Below are positions 9,520 through 19,850 of a stretch of DNA of 64,000 nucleotides, one piece after another (position 1 is the stretch's first letter; each line of letters begins with the position of its first letter). The translations under genes were made by a program, and so were the position numbers. The stretch spans positions 7,784,168 through 7,848,167 of the forward strand of contig JADWOT020000004.1 in NCBI GenBank assembly GCA_036345935.2. The letters run 5' to 3'. This DNA is from Taenia hydatigena. Taxonomy: Eukaryota > Platyhelminthes > Cestoda > Cyclophyllidea > Taeniidae. The notes under the pieces were generated by a model that ran no database searches, had not been told where the DNA came from, and was given only the letters and a program-made list of their open reading frames with translations.

Positions 9520-12200
9520 AAAGAACAGAAAACACTACAATCCTACGTGTTGCATCGGCTCGCTTCCGTTTGGGTCAAGAAATACCCACCATCGAAAACG
9601 CGTCTGAAAAAACGAATTTATACAGCACACTACAGAAAAGGGATGACTAACTCACGCAACAAGACTTCACCCACCTTTATCACAACAGCTTTACCACAGC
9701 CCAGGTGCCTCATTATTCAATCGACATCAAAAAATTGTTCACAAAAAGATAAGTCCATTTCCTTACCAAAAATGATCCCACGCCTACCTTACTGCCTTAA
9801 ATTCAGCCAATTATTACAAACCGATAAGAAACTAACAATACATGGTTGGCGTCGAGCCTATTTAAAAAAGTAAGGACACTAAATATGTTGCGTTGGTGCG
9901 GGGGGAGGGGGGGCAAACACTTACTGTAGCTACTACTGGGTAACAGTCATCAAAGCATCAGCGGCACCCACGACTCAGCAAGGAGATGAGAAAGAGATCG
10001 AGTAGTTGACACCCGTAGTTCCACCGAAAAAACAGCCTTTTGATTGTTCGTCTCTACGCACGTACTCGCTGTCATGAGACTGTGGTTCGCTGCCCCATGC
10101 AAGGAGCGCCGAATGAAGTGCACGCTGTCAATATGGACGACGAAGAAGCGCAGGCTCTTTCAACTCTCCAATGACTGCATCGTACACAGCAGACGTCCTC
10201 ATCAACCCCTGCAGCTGAGAAACGGAGAGCGAAGGCCTTTTAAGAGGACGAAACAAGTGTCCTTATGAAGAAATTCTTCCAACTCTGTTTTAGCTTTGAC
10301 CGACTGCACGAGATTTACCTACACCAAGATGAAATCCCTACAATAAAAAGCTCAAATCAGATAGCAGAGCGAAAATATAGCACAAGCTGACGCTTCGGCA
10401 CTTTGAAGACTAAATCATAATGTATCCTTCCTAACCCCAACAATAGAATATTTTCATTAGTATTTGTTTTAGAGCCATCAGGAAAAAAATAAATTTCTGG
10501 ATTTATTAGCCCCTACTTTTCATCAAAGTCAACAACAGTTATCTGGACTGAATCATAGGTAAGGAGGCATCGCGAGCCATTTTCTTGCAAGCAAACCTTC
10601 ACGTTTAACCGATGGAATTACTAAAAATTCACATTTTTGAATCCCCTGATGCAATAGAGGCCAAATCAAGACAGTGGGAACTACATTCCACAATTGTTGC
10701 ATCATTTATCAGTTCTTCCCAACATATTTCCTAGTTTCAACTTTATGGCCTTTTACAACAATTGTTGTAGGACCTCAAACGCTACCTTAGAATCGCCTGG
10801 AATAGTTCGACAAGTTACTTCATGCCTACAAATGAGACGCGTAACCAACAAGAAAATCCGAACCCTCACCATTTGTCTTAATTTGAAAGGAACTTGCACC
10901 TGCAAAAGCAAGCAACAAGTCACCTACGTCAAGAAGGGCAATGTCGATACTAGCATTAGATTAAAGCAGACAAAAGAAATCGAATATGCCACTACAGGCA
11001 ATGCAGAAACTATGATTGCAGCAAGCCAAAAAACCCTAACCACACTTTCACGTCAAGCTATACTTCTAGACATACACAAAGTGAACAAATAAGACACGCT
11101 TTATAATGGATAATCACACATCCGCTTCCTTTAAAGAAAAGCGCAAGCCGTGAACAGCAACAACAATCTTAGCAAACCCCAAATTTTCATGCATACCGCC
11201 GGGTATATGCAAAGGCTATTCGTTATGCAAAAGGCCAACTTTAGCATTAGCTATTGATATCAGCCTTAAGATTGCAGCTAATCAAAATTTTGGATAGAAT
11301 TACATTGGCTTGGAAGAAATGCCAGCTGTGCTTAGGCATATTTTAGCAAAAACCATTATTAGCATTAAATGCGTGCTTCTTCACCCTAGCCTTTTCAGCT
11401 GTTGATGCAGACAAATTCTGTGTTACAAGAGGGCTCAGAGAGCGAATGAAGGAAGTCAGTTAATTCATCCATTGGTAGGGCTACTAAAATTTACGCAGAT
11501 TAACTGTGCTAGTGATTATACGGTAGTGCGTCAAAGTGATGTTAATGATTGCTCGAATACAACAATGATTTGTAATAAATTATGCACAAAGGGATGTACT
11601 TTTTTGTGTAAATATGCCACTCGTGTTCGAATGCATTGCTAAGATCGGTATTGTCACGGTTCGGCGTATGAGTGTTTCATGGTTAGTCTATGGCCCTTTG
11701 CAGGGAGCCATTTGTTACCCATCTAGTTTGTCGCGTGGGTTTTTCAGGTACTTCGGAAACTGATATTACTATTCGCATTGAATGGTTTGTTATTTTTATA
11801 GTACTGACTTATTAATGGAGCTTGATTTGTGGAAGAAGTTGAGAGTCCACTAAGTTGTTGAATTATTTCCAATCGTTTTGGAAATCGCTTATGCATACAC
11901 ATATACTCATTCGATTCTGCACGCGCCTGCACGCTAAGCTAATCGCGATGGGAAAGATTACGTTACTGTTGGATATTATGCGAAATCGCGGCATTTTTTT
12001 ATGCTGCGAAGTGGTTTAAGCGATTTATTTAGACTGTTGCGGTAGTTTTAAATGGTCTTTTTTACTAACAGTAGATTTTGACAACTGCAGCATAATCTGC
12101 TGAATGCAGTTGGAGATGTACCTATTATTTGGCTTTTCTTCTTGTTAAGGACGTCGGAGACACTGAATTCGATGGAAATTTGCTTCCCTTAGTGAAGCGT
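9520..12200. other. No supportable gene; decayed block D sequence
   Basis: Apart from the conserved GTAAGTGTT donor at about 9921-9929 (minus strand), only short frames are seen, repeated at 53870-56580. Homology to block F (23280-25060) continues, so this is old duplicated sequence. A G-run of about 12 at 9901-9912 varies between copies. Confidence 0.5.
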
Positions 12201-12211
12201 CTGTTATAAGT

Positions 12212-12397
12212 ATGGAGGCACTATCGGTTAACACTAAATATGAATCCCGCCTTTGCCATTACTTCGAACGTTGCTCAGGTGAGAATGAATCTCAATTTGC
12301 GAATTGTCATCATTCCCTTTTATGTGTTAATGTTTTTAATGTACGCGTTTTTGATAATTATTTTCCTTTTGCCATAGATCGCCAAATCTTTTCATAA
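12212..12397 (+). CDS. Possible tiny two-exon peptide (block D/C, copy 1)
   Basis: ATG at 12212 opens MEALSVNTKYESRLCHYF, with a good donor CAG/GTGAGA at 12279 and a good acceptor TTTGCCATAG at 12377 (99-nt intron), after which the frame closes within six codons (DRQIFS). The copy at 56589-56774 keeps start, donor, acceptor and stop with changes at several residues. At 28 residues the product is short; the exons may belong to a longer transcript. Confidence 0.25.
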   Translation: MEALSVNTKYESRLCHYFERCSGENESQFANCHHSLLCVNVFNVRVFDNYFPFAIDRQIFS

Positions 12398-12824
12398 TTG
12401 GTGCATAGCAGAAGTTGGGCTGTCCAAGTTATTACACTCATGTCGGTAGATTAGATTGCGCTTGTTGGACACTTCGCACTGGAATTACTTATTAAGATCT
12501 ACATCACTGGTTGGAACCTGAGTCCTTGGTTGTGTTGACTTTTTCTTAATACAGTGCATGTGGAAGATATAAGTAGCCACTTGGTCGTGGGTTCGGCTTC
12601 GACATGACTTGGTGTCCGATTCTGAGCCGGGCACAAAGGACTGGGTCTAGGGGAAATGAAGTTGTTTTTGCGAAGGGCTGTAACGGAACTTTGTGCAATG
12701 GAATTGAGTAGCTTTAAATTCCTAGTCACGTTTTTAATTGGGTTAGTTTGAACGGGGCGCTGACAGGGCGATTGGAAACGCGGTGTAGGCAATGCAGTTG
12801 TAAAACTGTAACTTATATCATTGA

Positions 12825-13141
12825 ATGTCAAACCATGCGCGATATGTTGGTAAACACGAAGTGATTGAACAGGTGTGTACAGATGTGGTGCTTTCATTTC
12901 TTTATCGCAGGTTGTTAGAGGCTGCAACGGGATGGAGCAGCTACTGGTGTACTGGTTTTGGCTCCTACAAGTTTGGCGTAATTGGGCAGGTATTGACGAG
13001 GTAGGACGTGGTGGAGAAGCGAGTGCATATGTTGCAGGAGGTGAGCAGACATGGAGAATGGAACAGATTGAATGTGTGACGCGCAGGAGAATGAAGAACC
13101 AACCAGGTGGTAAGATGTTTCTCTATGAGACAAAATATTGA
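12825..13141 (+). CDS. Small two-exon protein of unknown function (block C, copy 1)
   Basis: join(12825..12872,12911..13141), 92 aa, with a 38-nt intron (GTGTGT...TATCGCAG) in phase 0. An in-frame TGA lies just upstream of the ATG, so the start is well defined. The product begins MSNHARYVGKHEVIEQ and continues VVRGCNGMEQLL, a Trp-rich stretch YWFWLLQVWRNWAG and a basic VTRRRMKNQPGGK. An alternative donor GTAAGA near 13127 could add another exon. There is no family match that I know. Copy 2 has GTATGT at the donor, closer to consensus. Confidence 0.45.
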
Positions 13142-13859
13142 GTAGATCCAGTAAAATTGTCCCCTGCCTACTATATGCAGCTTATCCCATATTTAAGCGC
13201 ATATTTTTGGGATTGGGTTGTTTGGTTATTTTGCACGGGTCTGTGAGGAGCATAGTGCCGAGGTGGTGCGTGGGTGCGGAAGTAGATTTCGGTGGCATCG
13301 GGTGACGTAGGTCACTGGTAGATTGCACCTTGCACGGTATCGAGCGAACCTGGGAAGTCTGTCATGACGAATGGTTGTTTATGTCTGTCTGTTTCAAGGG
13401 AAAAGTGGGTCGCCACCTCCACTGTCCAGGTGTTTTGGTGGTTGCATGTGGATGGAATTGTGGTATGCAAGCCGTATGAGGAGGTGGAGGGGGGGGGGGG
13501 AGGATGAGGGGATGTGTTGGGTTTATCAGTTTGCACTGTGATGTGATTGCATGGAGGTGAAGCAGTGGGTGCCTGTTGTTTACCGTTTGGGAGTTGATGA
13601 CGAGGGGTATATGGTGGGTGTGAGGCAGGACGTTAGGGTTGCCGCATGCATGAGATGCAGGTGGTGACTGGATGTGCCAGTGGATTCTTTACGAGTAGCA
13701 GTTTTTATAATGTTGACTGTCTGGTGGAGTGTGGGCTTGGGACTGTCCTGTAGCGGAAGTGTGAGTATTTTGCAGACAGTCGGCGTTGGAGTCGAAGTTG
13801 TCTGGGGTGGTGCGTGGCTGCTGTTGATGTGATTGCGTTTATGATGCGATGGGTGATCG

Positions 13860-14363
13860 GTGTGTGGGGTGGCGATTTGCACTGAGGTAAATTGCAAGCG
13901 CATGCATTCCTGCCCACTGGCCATAGGGAGTGAGACGAAGCCCGTCTGCATTGACTACGCTGCTGGTGCTCATCTTCCTATGGCCCTTGAGTGCAGGTGC
14001 TCTACCACTGTGATGGAACGCGTAGACGAGATGTCACGCAATAGCACATTGACTTGTTTGGACAGCGTTGCTTGGTGTAATATTCGACCTTCCACGTTTT
14101 GCAATGCCCTTTTTAATTGGGCTGCTGTTGGCTTTTTTGGTATGCTCATTGATTTGATGAGATTGTGGGGATGGCGGATGATGATGGGTCTATTTTTAAC
14201 GGCATCACAGACTCATCAGACTGCCAACAACACCCATCTTCGGCGTCGGTGGCAATGGCAAGGGGGAATATGGATGCCGTCGTCGACGGCTGTGGGGTCG
14301 CAGTTTTTCGATCGATTGAAAATACGGAAAGTTACCTTCCTCAGTGTGGAGGAGGCCCCATGA
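13860..14363 (+). CDS. Cys-rich open frame with hydrophobic segment (block C, copy 1)
   Basis: A 167-codon frame with VAICTEVNCKRMHSCPLAIG, PVCIDY, CRCSTTVMERVDEMSRNST (an N-glycosylation motif), DSVAWCN and a hydrophobic stretch ALFNWAAVGFFGMLIDLM. The same frame is recognisable in all four C copies: complement(42928..43224) in C'1, complement(49078..49407) in C'2 and 58231-58734. Many Cys positions are kept between quite diverged copies. It may be an exon of a membrane protein; start codon and partners are uncertain, and DNA divergence alone could explain the pattern. Confidence 0.35.
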   Translation: MCGVAICTEVNCKRMHSCPLAIGSETKPVCIDYAAGAHLPMALECRCSTTVMERVDEMSRNSTLTCLDSVAWCNIRPSTFCNALFNWAAVGFFGMLIDLMRLWGWRMMMGLFLTASQTHQTANNTHLRRRWQWQGGIWMPSSTAVGSQFFDRLKIRKVTFLSVEEAP

Positions 14364-14937
14364 ACGATGAGTGTGGTCTGAGTGGCACGCGAGAGCGAAA
14401 CAAGGTCGACCCTGTAATTTGGTAAGCATGTCAGACAAGTCGATCAGATGCTATCATCTTCTTACAATGATTGGTTTTGCTCGTTTGTTAAACCTAAGAT
14501 GGTTGGATGTTGTCGCTTTTGCCGCTATGACATGAGGTGGTGGCGATATGAAGTAGGTGTGGAGCAATTGGGAGTGTGGTTATGATGCTTTGATGTGTAC
14601 GCATTATGATCTGTACGACCCATTGTCATATTCGACACGAGCTGTCGACACGTATGCAGGGGGCATTTTTAATGACTTCTGCATGTGGGCGTTGCAGTGA
14701 GTGGACGACCACCTATTGCCCGAGTGTGATTAATTTATACGAGAAACGGCGATCTGCCACTTGATGGTAGCGAGTGTATTTCCGCTGTCTGAGACGAATA
14801 GTTTCGCTTGCCTTTGCATGCTTGCAATGTGACAGTGGATTTTAGACTGGTAGCCATATCAGAGCTTAATTACTGCAACTATAGTTGTTGTGATGCCGTT
14901 ACCGTTGACAGGAGTTTGACTAATCGCTTTTAGGCCA

Positions 14938-15138
14938 ATGTTTCCTCTACTGGTGATGGACACGCGTGATGGTTGGCGAATTTCCTCCCTATTCCATACG
15001 GGATTGGCTTACAGCATGGGAGATGAGGAGACTGACGACGCAGTAGCCTTACCGAGGAGAGCACGGCGGATGGCGCTGGACAAGGCAAAGTGGACCGTGT
15101 TATGCGTTGGTGGATTGTTGAATGACGGATTTTGGTGA
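14938..15138 (+). CDS. Conserved 66-codon frame behind a strong splice acceptor (block C, copy 1)
   Basis: It follows a textbook acceptor with branch site (TGACTAATCGCTTTTAG at about 14917-14933). ATG opens MFPLLVMDTRDGWRISSL; the C-terminal half, MGDEETDDAVALPRRARRMA and LDKAKWTVLCVGGLLNDGFW, stays in frame in all four C copies including the diverged inverted ones (near 41967-42160 and 48000-48190), where the first half carries stops. Function unknown; it could be a last exon. Confidence 0.4.
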   Translation: MFPLLVMDTRDGWRISSLFHTGLAYSMGDEETDDAVALPRRARRMALDKAKWTVLCVGGLLNDGFW

Positions 15139-16148
15139 TGAGTTCACTTAACTGCGTCATTGTTGTACCTTTTGAGAGTGGTATGTTGAATGCACGCGTA
15201 TATGTTCAACCCGAGTATGATGTCCTCTTTCGCCTTCAGGGAGGAGGGAAATGCTGAGAAGACTGCAGTGCGTATGTATGAATTGGTGATAGAGATGTTC
15301 TATTGTGGATTGAAGGTTCGCTAGCTGTAGCCCATTTGCATGACTGTGTGACAGGTGCGGCATACTCTGCTTCAGAGGGTGTAGAACTGCTCTTGCTTTG
15401 TTGGGTTGCAGTTAATTGTTGGCTGCACAGGTGATGGGTGCATTTTGAAGTAGATTGCACCCATGAGTCTTTGGGAGGAGTGGCATGCTGTCACTTAGCC
15501 TTGAAAATGGCTTTAGAAGGTACAGAATGTGTAACTAGTCGGTGGTTGGGTACGTGGTTGAGAGGCGGAAGGGGATGTTTGTGAAGAGAAGAGGACAAGA
15601 TGACCCCAACCACTTTGTGTAGGGACATGTATGCCAAGTAGGCGGGAATGAGGGAAGGCTGCATACTGCCTGATTGATGTCGTAACACCATCCCCTACGC
15701 GGAGCAGCTCGAAATGGAGTTATGTTGTCATTTCAGCACACGGTTCCCTTAAGCCAACGTGGTAGCCAGTACCACTATTGGAGTTGAATGATATGCTGAC
15801 AGAACTAGCCAGATAAAATAGAGATTATGGTGGGAGATCTGTTTGTTGAACGCCTTTCGATAACATCTGTTGGTCTGTCTGCAGTAATTTATATCTTTTG
15901 CCTTTGCCCAAATCTATGTTGGTCCACTGGCCTTACAACAGCCTCGTTGGCGTGACATACATGCTTACCTGGACTTGTCGACGTTGGTCTTTAAACAGAG
16001 TGGAGCTGTTCGTTGTACGTTGCGATACAAGTATGTGATAGAAATATCAAACCGAATATAGCCTGAAACGCATTTTATGAGGTCAGAGTTGTCAGGACGA
16101 AAGTGAAGTGAAGGCACCAGCTTGGTAGTAGCAAGGCTAACGGACACT

Positions 16149-16481
16149 TTATTTTTTAAAAATTGGCTTCATCATTTGCGTGTGGTTGAGTTTTGGACAA
16201 ATTACTTCTAAAATAAACACGTGATGTTGCATTGTTGTGTGATCTGGGACATGTAACTGCGGTCTACGGGGCTTAGAGAAAACCAACTGGTTCAAGCGAT
16301 TCAGGAGTGCATTGATGTTGCTTCGCAGTGCTTCAGAATGGAGAGGTTGTGCCTCGCAATGCGAGGACGGCAAAGACCTTGAGAACATCATAATACCACG
16401 CCGATGGGTCGCGATGGCAGCGGAAATGTAGTTAGTAAAAGGGAGATAAGTCCCAAGAATAGGGATGCTAGAACATAACAA
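16149..16481 (-). CDS. Open frame shared by all C copies (PILGTYLPF family), function unknown
   Basis: About 110 codons with PILGTYLPFTNYIS, ATHRRGIMMFSRSLPSSHCE, LHSEALRSNINALLNR and FSKPRRPQL. The frame is open also at complement(60466..60792), at about 46636-46943 in C'2 and at 40706-41014 in C'1, and a truncated part ends unit A at about 7533. Aligned residues are moderately conserved between the diverged copies. No start context or splice partner stands out, and coding status is unproven. Confidence 0.3.
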   Translation of the reverse strand: MLCSSIPILGTYLPFTNYISAAIATHRRGIMMFSRSLPSSHCEAQPLHSEALRSNINALLNRLNQLVFSKPRRPQLHVPDHTTMQHHVFILEVICPKLNHTQMMKPIFKK

Positions 16482-16563
16482 TAAATTATTTGTTGTGGAA
16501 TAAGATTGGATTTCGGTTGGGCAATTTTAATGTGGGCAATAAATGTGAGGTGCTGTAGAGTAA

Positions 16564-16950
16564 TCAGAATGCCGTAGATACAAAGTGGAGGACTAAGGAT
16601 AGTAGAACCATGTCCAGAGATCGCATTTTCCTACCCCAGCCCGAGATATGTGGTCCTTGTGGATTGGTAGAGCTTGCGCAATGGCAAACGCTATTGTGGC
16701 ACACAACTTGGCAGTTGCCACCAGCGAAGCAGTCATTAGCTTGACACTGCGTCAAGTCACAAAAGTCCTTGTGCTTTCCATTTGCGCATCCACTGCAGTG
16801 GCCGCAGTCTCCACTGCAACAACCCTGCCTATCGCGAGTCTCACTGCTCCACACCTTCTGCATATCATTGTGCGGAGGGGTAGAGTTGTGCAAACCATGG
16901 CAAAATGAATCGCGAAAGTTGTAGTTGCAAATGCCGCCTCGACAGCTTTA
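16564..16950 (-). CDS. Cys-rich frame with hydrophobic C-terminal tail (block E, copy 1)
   Basis: After a TAA the minus strand reads SCRGGICNYNFRDSFCHGLH, NST (glycosylation motif), RQGCCSGDCGHCSGCANG, DFCDLTQCQANDCFAGGN, CQVVCHNSVCHCA, then GPHISGWG and a hydrophobic end MVLLSLVLHFVSTAF before the stop. There are about 19 Cys in about 125 residues; the last part resembles an EGF-like spacing (C-x-GG-x-C ... C-x-C). The tail resembles a GPI-attachment or membrane tail. The 5' exon is not identified. The hydrophobic tail is the last piece of E retained in C'2 (46497). Confidence 0.4.
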
Positions 16951-17439
16951 GCCAGTACTTGCACCGGAGTAGCGCATGGATAAGTGACACTGCGGAAATG
17001 TGATCTGTTTCGATTAACCACATCTACCAACCAAGGGACAGTTGAAGACAATGACAAGAGTGCTCAGCGAACTCATTGTTGATAAGCAATGCTTTTTTGG
17101 TTTTAGCACGCTCGTTTTTTAGGCCCTCATAGAGATTGGTGTAAGCTCTTATGCAGAAGACTCATTGGTTGACTTGGTTACGCCTCATTGACCTCGACTT
17201 ATCTGTGTTAACTACGAAACCCTCATGTTTAACTGCGTTGCCATCATGACATGTGGCTTTGAAAGGTGTTACTTCCTCGTGTACCACATTATTCGTGGCC
17301 TAACATATGCATTGGATCCGCTAGCATGCAACATGTGCCGTGAGAGTCTCTTGGTTGCCTTTTTTTGCAACTCACTAACGTCCCTTTCTTCTGGATCAAC
17401 GATTCTAGCCATCATTTGACTCACCTGAGGAAAGCACAC

Positions 17440-18690
17440 AGGTTAAAATTGTCTTTTGCTTGCACGGATTTAATGAATGGCATTTTACCAAAGTCGTCTA
17501 GGGGGCAAAAGAAGCTGATATAACTAAGGTGGTTATTCCATTTGGAATACCAACATGCTATGTCCGATGGGGAACGCATTTGGATAAATAATGGGCAGTC
17601 TTTGTCAGAGTGAAAATTCTTCGACTAGTTGCCTTGCGCACAGAAGCATGAGACAGTCGTGTAGTTCGTCGCTGTGGCTACTTCCCATTAAGTTGTTACT
17701 TTTGTCACTATCATCTCTGTTTGTTAGCATGTCACGAAGGCACTGAACTGTCTGCACTGTTTTAAATGTCGGCATTAGGCGAAAGGCGGTGGATTTGTTC
17801 TAATTTCGTGCTAGACGAGAACACTGGGACCTCTTCCACAGGACTACGTCACACAGAAGGAGGCGATAGGGTAGTAAAAGAAGAGGAGTCTGGACAGTGA
17901 AATCGAATAGGTGTTTAGGAGTGACTGGAGATGTTCACTTGGTGCTACCATGAAGTCGTGAGATGTCGAATCGGCCTCTTCAGCTTTCTTCAATCGGTGA
18001 TAATTTGTCTGCACGGAGTATCCGAATCGGCCCATAACTTCGATAACCAAGTTTTATTGAAGCGTGCAAATGCTCAAGGACGAGTCGCACTCCTATCGCA
18101 CTGTTAAGGGCCTTTACAAAGGAAACACAGTCTGAAGTCTGAGATCTAAGCCTAGGACATGCCTAACTCTGCACATAGGACTACGATTGACACATCTGCT
18201 GGTGTTTCATTGTTCAATATGCTTGCAGGTGGCAAAATGAGAGTGCCTTACGATGTCTTTCTACCAACTATGGAGGTAGCGACCGATAATGATCCTGAGT
18301 GTGTGCTGCCTCTGAAAGAAGGCATAAGAAAACCTTTCCACATCGCACAGAGACACCTACGGATATCTTACACTGGACAAAAGAAATAAGAACACAGGCA
18401 AAGTGTGAGAGCTTGCATACATATGCAGGTCAATTGCCCCACCCAGAACTCACGGCAACTACTGTCAACCTTGGAGCAACGTTGCGTTCCGCGTAGTGTT
18501 GGTATTCTCATCGACACACTGCCTCATCTGCAGCCTAGAACTCCATGCCTAGTAATGACCGTCCACCTTGATATGATACGACCCTGTAAAGGTGCTCTGC
18601 CGGTCGGACACAAGTATGAGGAATGCGCACAAATTGGAGAAAGAAAATCAGCCGACGGGGTAATTACATGCAATCTGTAAGGATGGCATC
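17440..18690 (+). mobile_element. Decayed Ty3/gypsy LTR retrotransposon fragment (integrase to pol end), copy 1
   Basis: Plus-strand translation shows degenerate integrase: GIPTCYVRWGTHLDK at about 17544 fits the G-x-P-x-x-x-H-S-D-x-G-x-x-F core, preceded by CLHGFNEWHFTK matching the D-x-F-x-K-W segment. At 18162 NSAHRTTIDTSAGVSLFN and MRVPYDVFLP match the N-S-x-H-x-S-T-G-x-T-P-x-x-L region, and TVHLDMIRPCKGALP near 18558 matches the end of pol (V-H-x-D-R-L-K-P). Frameshifts, stops and about 350 extra bases separate the parts. No LTR, RT or RNase H was found. Confidence 0.7.
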
Positions 18691-18781
18691 GGGGTCAGTG
18701 CTCGAAGGGAGGAGGAGGAGGAGGCTAGGCGAAAATGCCTTTCTTGAAACGTATCTATTTGGCGAGAAGTGGGAAAATAAC

Positions 18782-18818
18782 TCGAGCTGTGGGCTCGAAA
18801 ACGTCGGTACCCCGACGT
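18782..18818. other. Pair of stem-loops at the right end of unit E
   Basis: TCGAGC-tgtgg-GCTCGA is followed by ACGTCGG-TACC-CCGACGT, two perfect inverted repeats back to back about 30 bp inside the unit boundary. The second is perfect also in copy 2 (63124-63141), while the first has decayed there. Role unknown. Confidence 0.5.
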
Positions 18819-19036
18819 TAGGAGATGCCACCCTCCTAGTCCTCATTAGGACTAGTAGCATGTTCCCCAACTTCACCATCACAATTGCTCCCTCACTCTT
18901 CCCCAGTAAATGGGGTAGACCATTTGTTGACCATTTCTAACTGTCTGTCATTTGGAAAGGTACGCTGATGGGAACTTGTTTTGGATGGCACGAATAAACT
19001 CCGACTTGAAGGCGCTTTTCAACTATTTAGCCAGCT

Positions 19037-19051
19037 GGCTGGAAAAGAGCC
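19037..19051 (-). promoter_or_regulatory. Histone 3'-end stem-loop-like sequence
   Basis: The minus strand reads GGCTCTTTTCCAGCC, one deletion away from the canonical replication-histone stem-loop GGCTCTTTTCAGAGCC. It is on the same strand as, and about 640 bp downstream of, the histone H4 relic. The distance is too long for a native element, so it may be an independent relic or chance. Confidence 0.3.
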
Positions 19052-19679
19052 GCTTTTCACAACATCCAACCTGCAGTGTTCTTTTGCCTGGGGAGGTCAA
19101 CAACGCAGGACTCAATGTGTGAGTGCAAAAGCAGCGCTATACCTGTCACCTCTGACCTCATACGCGCTATCCTCTCCACCTGTCGACAACTGTCCATCTG
19201 CACGGCCGAGTACCCACCCACCCACCCACTCACGTAATCAATCATCCGTTCTCCTGCCCACTACTACTTCCCCTTACGACCGCCGTAAATGTTGGCACGC
19301 CGATGTGACGCACAAGGGCGATGACTTGAGCGCAATAAAGATATCCACTGATGCGACTTGGAGAAAGAGGGAGAGAGGAGGCAAAAGGGGAGAATATTGA
19401 AACGCCAGAAGCAAGCTGATGGGTTCCCATCTCCAGCTCAATTAATCGCACATCTGCAGCACACACGGTCAAGCACTGGTTTGCCGATTAACACAAAATC
19501 TCCCTCAACTACCCTACAGTGCCTCCTCACACCGCCTTGTTGCTCTCATCAGTGGGATGAGCAAAAATGGAGGCAATGTACGACGTGATATTGAAAGTGA
19601 CTGTTAAGGCGTTCACACATCCGCCACAATCTCCCTCTCTCTCTCCATCCACCCACCGGTTACAACGTCCCCCTTAGTG

Positions 19680-19850
19680 GGAAGTATGGTCCTCAAATTT
19701 AAGGCATAGGCTGTGTGTATGCAGTGACGGTCTTGCGCTTCACGTGCTCAGTGTGCGTGACAGGGCTGCGAATGGTGGTCCCTGGCAAGACCTTGAGCAC
19801 ACTCTGCGCATTTCACTCCAAACGGGCACGTCTGTTCCATAAGTAATCGG
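19680..19850 (-). pseudogene. Histone H4 pseudogene
   Basis: The minus strand reads VLKVLPGTTIRSPVTHTEHV followed by KRKTVTA, aligned to [20 protein letters not shown] plus KRKTVTA of histone H4 (core histone, nucleosome subunit). Immediately upstream AGACGTGCCCGTTTGGAGTG fits the R-R-L-A-R-R-G-G-V-K codons, with most of the I-S-G-L-I-Y-E-E-T segment deleted. Downstream, TATGCCTTAAA fits the V-Y-A-L-K codons after a frameshift. The N-terminal tail is not recognisable. Clearly dead. Confidence 0.8.

Larger units (their letters stand above)
7533..18850 (+). repeat. Segmental duplication unit D-C-E, copy 1
   Basis: About 11.3 kb matching 51846-63172 in direct orientation with only scattered differences, most of them single bases. 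Both ends are sharp: left at GTAGCCTCCAGTGCTGCG, right just after GTCCTCATTAGGA. A roughly 55-nt segment near 7597 present in copy 2 is missing here. It contains pseudogene exons (D), a small two-exon gene and Cys-rich frames (C), and a Cys-rich frame plus a Ty3/gypsy relic (E). Confidence 0.95.

Noticed and set aside
12499..12927. 142-codon minus-strand frame open in both copies
   Set aside because: Overlaps the better-supported two-exon gene on the other strand. The copies are too similar for openness to be informative.
16648..16908. 86-codon Ala/Thr/Val-rich plus-strand frame
   Set aside because: Mirror of the Cys-rich minus-strand frame; no start context or splice signals of its own.
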